Source of the DNA: Deltaproteobacteria bacterium
GTDB lineage: Bacteria; Desulfobacterota; Binatia; Binatales; Binataceae
Length of the DNA stretch: 35,494 nt
NCBI GenBank assembly: GCA_021799495.1
Contig: JAJZAI010000038.1
Span: forward strand, 1-35,494
Reading direction: 5' to 3'
The translations under genes were made by a program, and so were the position numbers. This document shows positions 8,849-15,973 of this stretch, piece after piece. The stretch's first letter is position 1. Each line of letters starts with the position of its first letter. The notes below the pieces were generated by a model. That model was not told where the DNA came from. It worked only from the letters and a program-made list of their open reading frames with translations, and did not search any database.

Positions 8849-9258
8849 CGGCGGCGTTCGCGCAGCCAGCGCTCGAGGATAATCACCGCCGCCAACGCAT
8901 CGACTTTCGCTTTGGCGCGGCCGCGGCGGCCGGGCAACTCGCGCAAGCGTTCCTCCGCTTCCATGCTGCTGAGCCGTTCGTCGCACGTTTCGACCGGCAG
9001 GCCGCAGAACTCGCTCAATCTCGCGGCAAAATCTTCCGCAGCATGAGCCGCCGGTCCGGCGCTGCCGTCCATGTTGAGCGGCAGCCCAACGATAATCTTC
9101 GTAACGCCCAGATTTCCGAGCCGGCGCATGATCGCGGCCAAGTCCGCCTGACCGCCGCGCCGTGCGAGCGCGTCAAGCGGCAAGACGGCGGCGCCGTCGT
9201 CATCGCAGAGCGCGATACCGATTCGGCGCCGGCCGAGATCAAGCGCCGCAATCGCCAC
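8845..9258 (-). CDS. ruvX: RuvX/YqgF-family pre-16S rRNA nuclease (RNase H fold)
   Basis: 137 aa, the usual family length, from GTG 9258 (MAIAALDLGRRRIGIALCD). The family motifs are AALDLGRRRIGIA at the N-terminus with the first catalytic Asp, IVGLPLNMDGSAG in the middle, and CDERLSSMEAE with the second acidic pair. The C-terminus ends in a basic cluster (WLRERRR). Members process the 5' end of pre-16S rRNA and were first described as putative Holliday junction resolvases. The gene precedes mltG on the same strand, but a roughly 150-nt repeat separates them. The stop codon abuts that repeat. Confidence 0.95.
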   Translation of the reverse strand: MAIAALDLGRRRIGIALCDDDGAAVLPLDALARRGGQADLAAIMRRLGNLGVTKIIVGLPLNMDGSAGPAAHAAEDFAARLSEFCGLPVETCDERLSSMEAEERLRELPGRRGRAKAKVDALAAVIILERWLRERRR

Positions 9259-9404
9259 TTAACACCCCACTCAGGCGCATATCGCCCACCATCGCATCCG
9301 ATTGATATATCCGGTTGGCTCTTTTGCAAGTCCGCGATTTTATTGTGGAAATCCTCGCCGGACGGGGTTGATCGAGCCGCTTGCGTGGCATAGTCTCAGC
9401 CGCG

Positions 9405-10850
9405 ATGCGTTGGGGGAACCTGCATCGCACGTGGCCCCGGGTCATCATCGCCCTGACGGTCGCCTTGCTCGTCACCGCCGCCACGGTCAGGCTATTCGTG
9501 GCCGGCGTGCCTCACAATAGCGACGCCGAACTGGCCGCCAGCCGGTTGATCAGCCGGTCGGCTGGACAAATCAACCCGGACTACGCGCAGGAACCGGCGG
9601 AAATTCGGCCGGCGCCAGATCCGATCGCGATCAGCTTGACCATAGACCGGACGGGCCCGATCACCTCTTATCTGGAGGAGGCGGGGATAGCGCGTGCGGA
9701 TGCGGAGAGATGGGCGGCCGGCTTCGCCTCGGTCAGCTACAGCCGCTACCTGCGGCGCGGCCATACGCTTACCTTCTATAAAGACCCTGACGACGGTAGC
9801 CTGCGCGCCCTGAAATACAACTACGACGACCGCATCGCATTTAGCGAGCGCAGTTACGGCGACGGCGTAATCCGCGCTTCGCAGGAGTTGATCACCTACG
9901 TTGTCCGGCCGGTCGCGGTGTCGTTCCGGTTGAGCGGCGATTTCAGCCACGACGCGGCGCGGCACGATTTGCCCGCGCCGATCGTCGCGACGTTGCGCAA
10001 CGCGTTCGCCGATCACCATCCGCTGAATCGCCTGCCGCGCGGTTCGGACGTTAAGCTGATTTACCAGGAGCGGGTAAGCCGCGACGGACTCGACCGCCAG
10101 ATTACCGGGCTCGAGGCCGCGCAAATCCATTTCGGCGACAAGACGCTGAGCGCTTTCGCCTTCCGCGACGCCAACGGCGAGGCCCATCTGTACGACGCCA
10201 ACGGCGTGGCGCTGGAGCCTGAATCGCTCCGCTTCCCGTGCAAGTTCGACTACATTTCGTCCGGTTTCACTTTCCATCGCTATCATCCGATACTGCACGA
10301 ATACCGGCCGCACGTCGGCGTGGATTTGGCGACTCATTACGGCACGCCCGTGATGGCGATCGCCGACGGCACGGTCGAAGCGGCGGGATGGTGCGGTGAG
10401 TTGGGCCGATGCGTCCGTATTGACCATCATGACGGGCTGGTCAGCATTTACGGCCATCTGTCCGCGATTACTCCGGGCCTACGGCGCGGCGAATCGGTGC
10501 GGGTGGGCGAGATGATTGGCCGGGTCGGCTCGAGCGGTCTTTCAACCGGACCGCATCTTCATTTCGCGATCGAAGAGGACGGCCGTTTCGTCAATCCGCT
10601 GACCGCCCGGCTTGGCGCGCATAATCATGTGTCGCCGCGCATGGAGGCGATGTTCGATCGCTTCAAACGGGGCTATCTGGCCGCGCTGGATCGGCTTCCG
10701 GCGTTCGGCGGCCACTTCAACGTCGGGCATAACGGCGCGACGGCGCTGGCGAGCGCTTCAGCCGCAACCCGTCCGGTCGCGGACACCGCCGAAAAAGTCG
10801 CGCACGGCCCGGCGCTCGAATCGATCTCCGACCGCTCCATTTCACGCTGA
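9405..10850 (+). CDS. LytM/M23-family peptidoglycan peptidase, membrane anchored
   Basis: 481 aa from ATG 9405; TTG at 9381 in the same frame is an alternative. It starts with a short basic segment and one membrane helix (VIIALTVALLVTAATVRLFVAG). The middle region resembles the LysM-like/OapA-type domain found before M23 (SYLEEAGIARADAERWAAGF, GHTLTFYKD). The peptidase core has the zinc ligands HVGVD (H303, D307) and HLH (H384, H386), plus GVDLATHYGTPVMAIADG and GHLSAITPGLRRGESV. All M23 ligands are intact, so it is probably an active endopeptidase acting on periplasmic cell wall, like MepM or LytM enzymes. It is divergent from ruvX. The last 80 residues are low-conservation tail. Confidence 0.95.
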   Translation: MRWGNLHRTWPRVIIALTVALLVTAATVRLFVAGVPHNSDAELAASRLISRSAGQINPDYAQEPAEIRPAPDPIAISLTIDRTGPITSYLEEAGIARADAERWAAGFASVSYSRYLRRGHTLTFYKDPDDGSLRALKYNYDDRIAFSERSYGDGVIRASQELITYVVRPVAVSFRLSGDFSHDAARHDLPAPIVATLRNAFADHHPLNRLPRGSDVKLIYQERVSRDGLDRQITGLEAAQIHFGDKTLSAFAFRDANGEAHLYDANGVALEPESLRFPCKFDYISSGFTFHRYHPILHEYRPHVGVDLATHYGTPVMAIADGTVEAAGWCGELGRCVRIDHHDGLVSIYGHLSAITPGLRRGESVRVGEMIGRVGSSGLSTGPHLHFAIEEDGRFVNPLTARLGAHNHVSPRMEAMFDRFKRGYLAALDRLPAFGGHFNVGHNGATALASASAATRPVADTAEKVAHGPALESISDRSISR

Positions 10851-10868
10851 CCGCAAATCGCTCGCCGC

Positions 10869-10884
10869 TGGGCGGCTCCGCCCA
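10869..10884. terminator. Short GC hairpin between convergent genes
   Basis: TGGGCG and CGCCCA form a 6-bp stem with a 4-nt loop in the 42-nt gap between the M23 and amidase stops. There is no T-tract on either side, so intrinsic termination is only possible, not shown. Confidence 0.3.
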
Positions 10885-10892
10885 ACATCCTG

Positions 10893-12338
10893 TCACGCGC
10901 AGACCGGCGGACGGCGATCCTTCCAAGGACGCGCCTGTTCGAGTTGCGAGGCGACGCGAATCAGCAAATCTTCGCGGCCGAACGCCGCCACCAGATGCGC
11001 GCCGATCGGCAAGCCCCCGGCGTTCCAATAGAGCGGAAGCGAAATCGCGGGCTGACCGGTCGCGTTATACGGCGGGGTGAACTGAATCACGTCCATCAGT
11101 CGCGCCCATCCCGCCGCCGGATCCTCGCGATCGGCCACCAGCGTGCCCAAGGGCGGCGGCGGCGTGGCGATCGTCGGCGTGAGCAGAAGATCGAATCCGC
11201 CCGCCCACCAACTCGCGACCCGCCGCGCCCATGCGTGAATCCATCCGATCGCCGCCAGATATTGCATGGCGGACAATTGCGAGCCGCGCTCGGCGAGATT
11301 CCAGGTCCAGAGTTCGACATCGCCGCGCTCAATCTTACGCCCGACCAGCGCGCCGATTTGTTCGAGCGTCAGCGCGGTATGGCCGCAAACCACCTCGGTG
11401 AAGCGATCGATCAATTCGTGCTCGTCAAGCGCGGCGGGATGCGACTCCTCGACCTGATGGCCGAGCGACTCCAGCAGGCGGGCGGCGTCCTCGGCCGCCG
11501 CGACGCAATCGGGATGCAGCGGCGCGCCGCCCCGCGGCGAACGCTTCATCAGGCCGATCCGAAGCCGGCCCGGCGCCGCGCCGACCTCCTGCGCGTAGGG
11601 TCGAACGCGCGCCGGAGCGGCATACGGATCGCCCGGCATCGCGCCCGCGATCGCGTCGAGAACGGCGGCCGAATCGCGGACCGATCGAGTTACGACGTGC
11701 TCGATCGCCAGGCCGTGCCATGCGTCTCCAATATCCGGTCCGAGCGAAACGCGGCCGCGCGTGGGTTTAAGGCCGACCAGACCGCATTCGCTGGCGGGGA
11801 TGCGAATCGAGCCGCCGCCGTCGTTGGCGTGCCCGACGGCGACCATCCGGGCGGCAACCGCGGCGGCCGAGCCGCCGCTCGAACCGCCGGTCGAGTGGCC
11901 GACATTCCAGGGATTGCGGGCGGCGCCGAAGGCCTCGGGTTCGGTGGTGGCGTTCAGGCCGAGTTCGGGCGTGTTGGTTTTGCCGACGCAGATAAATCCC
12001 GCCGCTTTGAATTTCGCGGCAAGGTAGGTGTCGTACGGCGCGACGAAGCGCGCATCGCGCAAAAACCGCATCCCGTTGTAAATCGGATCGCCGCCCGAGG
12101 CGCATACGAGATCCTTGAGCAGGAACGGCACGCCGCGAAACGGCCCATCGCCGATCGTGCCGTTCTTCGCCGTCCTGCGCGCTTGATCGAACAGGGGCGT
12201 GATAACGGCGTTGAGCCGGGGATTGACCCGTTCGATCGCGGCGACCGCGGCGTCAACCAGATCGAGCGGCGAAGCCTGTCCGGCGCGTATCATTTCGGCC
12301 TGAGCGGTCGCGTCCATATTCGTGAATTCAGCCGCCAT
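10893..12338 (-). CDS. Amidase signature family hydrolase
   Basis: 481 aa from ATG 12338, chosen because AGGAGG lies 5 nt upstream; the open frame extends 19 codons further without support. The amidase catalytic triad is visible: Lys75 in GVPFLLKD, cis-Ser153 in [10 protein letters not shown], and nucleophile Ser177 in [12 protein letters not shown]. The C-terminal [16 protein letters not shown] segment is also typical. The family hydrolyses amides, including acylamides and nitrile-derived amides; GatA belongs here too. No gatB or gatC is adjacent, and the sequence reads as a stand-alone, non-GatA amidase. The substrate cannot be told. It is convergent with the M23 gene and divergent from tRNA-Pro. 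Confidence 0.93.
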   Translation of the reverse strand: MAAEFTNMDATAQAEMIRAGQASPLDLVDAAVAAIERVNPRLNAVITPLFDQARRTAKNGTIGDGPFRGVPFLLKDLVCASGGDPIYNGMRFLRDARFVAPYDTYLAAKFKAAGFICVGKTNTPELGLNATTEPEAFGAARNPWNVGHSTGGSSGGSAAAVAARMVAVGHANDGGGSIRIPASECGLVGLKPTRGRVSLGPDIGDAWHGLAIEHVVTRSVRDSAAVLDAIAGAMPGDPYAAPARVRPYAQEVGAAPGRLRIGLMKRSPRGGAPLHPDCVAAAEDAARLLESLGHQVEESHPAALDEHELIDRFTEVVCGHTALTLEQIGALVGRKIERGDVELWTWNLAERGSQLSAMQYLAAIGWIHAWARRVASWWAGGFDLLLTPTIATPPPPLGTLVADREDPAAGWARLMDVIQFTPPYNATGQPAISLPLYWNAGGLPIGAHLVAAFGREDLLIRVASQLEQARPWKDRRPPVCA

Positions 12339-12501
12339 CGTGAGCCTCCTCGGCCGCGATAATCCTCGTGCGCGCCAGCGCCAGAAATCGCACAACCGGG
12401 CGGGCGCGGCAAACTGGCGCGCTCGCGTTGGCCGAACGCCGATGGTATAAGATCGAGTTCCGCGCGGCGTCTGGAAGATTCCCGGCGCGGGGCGGATGGT
12501 T

Positions 12502-12579
12502 CGGGGTGTAGCTCAGCATGGCTAGAGCACTGCGTTCGGGACGCAGGGGTCGCTGGTTCAAATCCAGTCACCCCGACCA
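12502..12579 (+). tRNA. tRNA-Pro(CGG)
   Basis: A full cloverleaf is readable. The acceptor CGGGGTG (12502-12508) pairs with CACCCCG (12569-12575). The D-arm is GCTC/GAGC, the anticodon stem CTGCG/CGCAG with loop TTCGGGA (anticodon CGG), and the T-arm GCTGG/CCAGT with loop TTCAAAT. The discriminator A is followed by encoded CCA. C1:G72 is the pair expected for bacterial tRNA-Pro. A TATAAG at 12446-12451 could be a -10 element, without a good -35. Confidence 0.97.
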
Positions 12580-12606
12580 ACTTCCAAACGACAAACGGGC
12601 CCGCAT

Positions 12607-13206
12607 CTGCTTCCAATCCTGCTGATAGTCGCCGGCTACCTTTTCGGATCGATACCGGTGGGGATGATGGTGGGCCGGGCGCGCGGCTTCGATCCGCGCA
12701 AGGTTGGCTCGGGCAACGTCGGGATGACCAACATCGCGCGCGCGGGCGGACGATCCGCGGCGGCGATCACGTTTTCAGGCGATTTGCTGAAAGGGCTTCT
12801 TCCGGTCCTGATCGCCAGGGGCGCGGGATTGGCGCCGGTTGCGATCGCGGGCGTGGGATTCGCCGCGGTGGCCGGATCGGTCGCGTCGATTTTCATGGGG
12901 TTTGGCGGCGGACGCGGCGTTTCAACTTCGTTCGGCGTATGGCTTGGGCTGGCGCCGATCGCCGCCGGTATCGCGTTCGTCGTGTTTATCGTGATTGTCG
13001 CAGGCGCGCGAATCGTTTCGCTCGGCTCGATTGCCGCCGCGATCGCGCTTGTGCCGGCGGTCGCCGCGACCGGCTCGCCACGGCCGTATATCCTGTTGGC
13101 GATTGCGGTTTCAGCCGTGGTTCTGACGCGCCATCATGAGAACATTCGGCGGCTGCTCGCCGGCGAAGAGCCGAAAATCGGCGCGCGCGATAAATCATCG
13201 GCATGA
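12607..13206 (+). CDS. plsY: PlsY-like glycerol-3-phosphate acyltransferase, non-canonical start, divergent motif
   Basis: 199 aa if started at CTG 12607. PlsY uses acyl phosphate to acylate glycerol-3-phosphate, the first step of phospholipid synthesis, at the inner membrane. Family signatures are YLFGSIPVG, GSGNVGMTN, DLLKG and, at the end, RHHENIRRLLAGEE. Between an in-frame TAG (12523, inside tRNA-Pro) and GTG 12658 there is no ATG, GTG or TTG. GTG 12658 would delete the first helix and the GSIP motif. CTG 12607 gives the expected N-terminus MLPILLIVAGYLFGSIP, but no clear ribosome site is visible. Motif 2, usually GHxxPxFxxFKGGKG, reads GSVASIFMGFGGGRG, with His, Pro and both Lys replaced. 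It could be a diverged paralogue, a gene with altered initiation, or a decaying copy. Confidence 0.75.
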   Translation: MLPILLIVAGYLFGSIPVGMMVGRARGFDPRKVGSGNVGMTNIARAGGRSAAAITFSGDLLKGLLPVLIARGAGLAPVAIAGVGFAAVAGSVASIFMGFGGGRGVSTSFGVWLGLAPIAAGIAFVVFIVIVAGARIVSLGSIAAAIALVPAVAATGSPRPYILLAIAVSAVVLTRHHENIRRLLAGEEPKIGARDKSSA

Positions 13207-13282
13207 ACCAGGCCGGGGCGTACCGATGCCTGCCGCGAAGTCGTTAGCCTATTCGTTAATCATCGCGGGCGGCAGCAGCGCT

Positions 13283-13304
13283 GGCGCAAAGCCTGATTTG
13301 CGCC
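13283..13304. promoter_or_regulatory. Perfect 8-bp inverted repeat upstream of glnB
   Basis: GGCGCAAA and TTTGCGCC are separated by 6 nt. It follows the plsY stop by 76 nt and precedes the sigma-54-like element by 9 nt. It has no T-tract. It could be an operator, an activator site, or a weak end-of-operon hairpin. Confidence 0.45.
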
Positions 13305-13312
13305 CAATTAGC

Positions 13313-13328
13313 TGGCGCCGCGCTTGCG
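13313..13328 (+). promoter_or_regulatory. Sigma-54-type promoter candidate for the PII gene
   Basis: TGGCGC-N5-TTGC places GG (13314-13315) and GC (13326-13327) ten nt apart, the required -24/-12 geometry. It differs from the TGGCAC-N5-TTGCA consensus at two positions. It sits about 145 nt before the glnB start. Nitrogen-regulated PII genes are often sigma-54 dependent, so the context fits. Confidence 0.5.
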
Positions 13329-13428
13329 AACCGCCACCTTATGCCGCATCGTGCAGGTTTTGCGAGGGAGGGTCTTGCGATCAGTCGCCCGCCGTTGAAA
13401 GGTATAGGAGGCGCCATTGCGAGCTTGA

Positions 13429-13809
<381 letters not shown>

Positions 13810-13837
13810 CCCGAATTCGATCGGCCTGCGCGAATCG

Positions 13838-13874
13838 ACCCGCCCGATCTCGAGCCATGCGAGACCGGGTGGGT
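13838..13874 (+). terminator. Hairpin after glnB
   Basis: ACCCGCCCGATCTCG pairs imperfectly with CGAGACCGGGTGGGT across a 7-nt loop, 28 nt after the glnB stop, followed by TGAATTT. The stem is long but the T-run is weak. Confidence 0.5.
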
Positions 13875-14034
13875 TGAATTTCATTGGAGCCGGCACTTAT
13901 CTCGCGGCAAGCCTTCCGGTGAGCGGCGCATTGTTCCATCCCGCCCTGATTCCGAATAAATTTAAAACGAAATTATAAAAATTCTACGATGCTCCGTTTC
14001 CGTGTCTTGAGCGCATCAATCGTTGACGCGGGCA

Positions 14035-14060
14035 GGAAACCTATCGCGCGCCGCATCGTC
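14035..14060 (+). promoter_or_regulatory. ECF-sigma-type promoter upstream of the sigma factor gene
   Basis: GGAAAC (14035-14040), a 16-nt spacer and CGTC (14057-14060) match the usual GGAAC / CGTC pattern of ECF-dependent promoters. It ends 11 nt before the sigma gene start, which suggests autoregulation and a very short leader. Confidence 0.6.
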
Positions 14061-14071
14061 AAATAGGTGTG

Positions 14072-14641
14072 ATGGAACGAACGGCGACCCAACCGTCGAT
14101 CGAGTCCGAAATCGAGTTCGCACAGGCTGGCGGCGGCGCGCCGCCGGAACTGGACGAGATTTACCGGCAGCACCATCAGCGAATCGTGCGGCTGTGCCGG
14201 ATGATGCTGAGCGACGCGGATGAGGGCGACGAGGCGGCGCAGGAAGTGTTCGTGCGGATGCTGGCGCAGCGCCGCGGCGGGGTCGAACCCGCGCAGTGGG
14301 GCGCGTGGCTAACGCGGGTCGCGATTAACGCCTGTCATGATCGGCGGCGCTCGGGATGGTGGAAATGGTGGCGGCGCGACGGCCGCGAACTGGTCGATTC
14401 CGATCTGACCACCCATCGCGACGCCGAGGAAGAAGCGATCACGCATGAGCAGGGCGCGGCGATCTGGCGCGGCTTCAGCGCGCTGTCGCCGCGGCAGCGC
14501 GAGGTTTTCGTTCTGCGCCAGATCGAAGGATGGCCGACGCGCGAAGTCGGCGCCGCGCTGAACCTTACCGAACAAGCGGTCAAACTGCATCTGTTCCGGG
14601 CGGTGCGCCGCCTGCGCGAAATTTTGCGGAGCGAGCGATGA
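14072..14641 (+). CDS. ECF-family RNA polymerase sigma factor
   Basis: 189 aa from ATG 14072; GTG 14069 is directly adjacent and equally possible. Region 2 covers EIYRQHHQRIVRLCRMML through DEAAQEVFVRML. Region 4 covers LSPRQREVFVLRQIEGWPTREVGAALNLTEQAVKLHLFRAVRRLREIL with its helix-turn-helix. There is no region 1 or 3, as expected for group 4 factors. The stop overlaps the start of a zinc-finger anti-sigma gene (ATGA), and a Met-rich LTXXQ protein follows. This arrangement points to an envelope or metal stress response. A matching ECF promoter lies just upstream, so positive autoregulation is likely. Confidence 0.94.
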   Translation: MERTATQPSIESEIEFAQAGGGAPPELDEIYRQHHQRIVRLCRMMLSDADEGDEAAQEVFVRMLAQRRGGVEPAQWGAWLTRVAINACHDRRRSGWWKWWRRDGRELVDSDLTTHRDAEEEAITHEQGAAIWRGFSALSPRQREVFVLRQIEGWPTREVGAALNLTEQAVKLHLFRAVRRLREILRSER

Positions 14642-15222
14642 ACGCCTGTCTCAACGAAAAGGAACTGACGCGACTGTTCGTCAGCGACGCGGTGGAGATG
14701 CCTGCCGCGCGCGCCCATATCGCGGAATGTGCGGCGTGCGCCGCACGTTACGAAGAATTGGCGCGCGAGGCGCGGATGATCGCGGGAACGATCGCGTCAA
14801 CCGCGGCCAGCCGCGCGATGCTCAGGGAATATTCGACGGCGAAGCGCGCGGATGCCGGCCGGCGGATCGAGCGGGCGCCGGCAGGCGCGGCGGGATGGTT
14901 CGCCGGAGCGACGGCGTTCGGCGCGGCTGCGGCGATCGCCGCGATGCTGGCGCTGGGATGGCGCCCGGCGAAATCGATGCGGGTCGCGAGCGCGCGGCCG
15001 GCGGCGAAAACGGCGCCGGTGGCATACGCGCGGGACCAGGCCGAGCGGATGACTTTCGATCCGATCAGCGCGATCGCGTACGACGAAGGCGGGTCGGCCG
15101 CGATCGGCTCCGGCGACGCGATTTTCACATCGTACAGCGGCGGCGACGACGGAAATTTGTTGTTCTGCGCGCCGGACGACGAGAGCGGGATGTGCGCGCC
15201 GGCGGCGGGCAATCGCGGCTGA
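14638..15222 (+). CDS. Membrane-bound zinc-finger anti-sigma factor
   Basis: 194 aa from ATG 14638, which overlaps the sigma stop; the open frame extends upstream only into sigma coding sequence. The N-terminal ZAS-type motif is HIAECAACAARYEEL (H-x3-C-x2-C), within the first 45 residues, as in anti-sigma factors that bind region 2/4 of ECF factors. A single membrane helix (ATAFGAAAAIAAMLALGW) lies around residues 95-113. A roughly 80-residue periplasmic tail follows, with two cysteines (LLFCAPDD, GMCAPA). The tail could sense the inducing signal, and its cysteine pair may be redox or metal responsive (inference). Translational coupling to the sigma gene keeps the pair balanced. Confidence 0.88.
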   Translation: MNACLNEKELTRLFVSDAVEMPAARAHIAECAACAARYEELAREARMIAGTIASTAASRAMLREYSTAKRADAGRRIERAPAGAAGWFAGATAFGAAAAIAAMLALGWRPAKSMRVASARPAAKTAPVAYARDQAERMTFDPISAIAYDEGGSAAIGSGDAIFTSYSGGDDGNLLFCAPDDESGMCAPAAGNRG

Positions 15223-15242
15223 CGCCGAATTTCAGGATCAGC

Positions 15243-15258
15243 TCCGAATAGATTCGGA
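15243..15258 (+). promoter_or_regulatory. 16-nt palindrome before the LTXXQ gene
   Basis: TCCGAAT-AG-ATTCGGA is a perfect palindrome in the 74-nt gap between the anti-sigma and LTXXQ genes. It could be an operator or a small processing hairpin. There is no direct evidence for either. Confidence 0.35.
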
Positions 15259-15296
15259 TTCGATGCCGATCAGGCGATCCAAGGAGGATTTTTCAG

Positions 15297-15830
15297 TTGA
15301 AACGCGGATGGAAACTTGTAGTCGCGGCGGTTGCGATCATGGCGCTGCCGGCGCTCGCGGCCGCTCAGATGATGGGCGGACCAATGATGGGTCATGGCCC
15401 GGTGATGATGATGCATGGCGGAGGAATGCCGCCGTTCCCGATGTTCCTGCGGGCGGCGCGTTTGACGCCCGATCAGCGCAAACAGGTCGATAAGATCCTG
15501 AGCGAGAATCGCGAGACTTTCCACAAGCTGTTCCAGCAGATGCATCAGACGCGCGAGGAGATGGCGAACAAGCTGCTCTCGCCCGGCGACGTCACGGCCA
15601 AAGACCTTGAGCCGGAAACGCGGAAACTGGACCAATTGCATCAGCAGATGATGGCGAATTCGGTCAAAGTCGCGCTCGAAATCCGCGCCATCCTCAAGCC
15701 GGACCAGATCAAGCGCGTCGCTGAATTCCATCAGAAGATGAAGAGCCTGCACGAGCAGATGCACGACCTGATGAAGCAGATGGGGCCGGGGCCGGGTGAA
15801 GGACCGATGCCTCCTCCGCCGGCGGAATAA
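15297..15830 (+). CDS. Met/His-rich periplasmic LTXXQ (Spy/CpxP-type) protein
   Basis: 177 aa from TTG 15297. The TTG is chosen because AAGGAGG lies 9 nt upstream and it opens a clean signal peptide (MKRGWKLVVAAVAIMALPALAAAQ). The mature N-terminus is rich in Met, His and Gly (MMGGPMMGHGPVMMMHGGGM), a pattern seen in copper- or silver-binding segments. LTPDQRKQVDKIL is the LTXXQ-type helix. The rest is a long amphipathic helix rich in Gln, Met and Lys, ending in a proline tail. Related proteins act as periplasmic chaperones or as metal sensors in ECF systems such as CnrX. Its place after sigma and anti-sigma genes suggests a metal or envelope stress sensor-effector; this is inference. Confidence 0.88.
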   Translation: MKRGWKLVVAAVAIMALPALAAAQMMGGPMMGHGPVMMMHGGGMPPFPMFLRAARLTPDQRKQVDKILSENRETFHKLFQQMHQTREEMANKLLSPGDVTAKDLEPETRKLDQLHQQMMANSVKVALEIRAILKPDQIKRVAEFHQKMKSLHEQMHDLMKQMGPGPGEGPMPPPPAE

Positions 15831-15878
15831 ACCGGACTCGTGTGCCGGGCGCGTCGGCGGGATGTGTCCGGAACACCG

Positions 15879-15928
15879 GCGGGCGAAGCGGGATGGCCTT
15901 ACGGCCTCCGCTCCGCCCGCTATTTTTT
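15879..15928 (+). terminator. Strong intrinsic terminator of the ECF operon
   Basis: GCGGGCG (15879-15885) pairs with CGCCCGC (15914-15920). Inner pairings AGCGG/CCGCT and GGCC/GGCC complete the stem. It is followed by TATTTTTT. It ends 45 nt before the convergent selenoprotein stop. Confidence 0.85.
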
Positions 15929-15973
15929 ATCGGCGCAAATCGCGTTCCGGCGGAAGCGGCCGCGCCTGTCCGG

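Noticed and set aside
8723-8986. Frame through repeat copy 1 into ruvX
   Set aside because: Its peptide derives from the repeat and from ruvX in the wrong phase.
12502-12660. tRNA-Pro as an att site for an integrated element
   Set aside because: No integrase and no repeat of the tRNA 3' end were noticed nearby; flanking genes look chromosomal.
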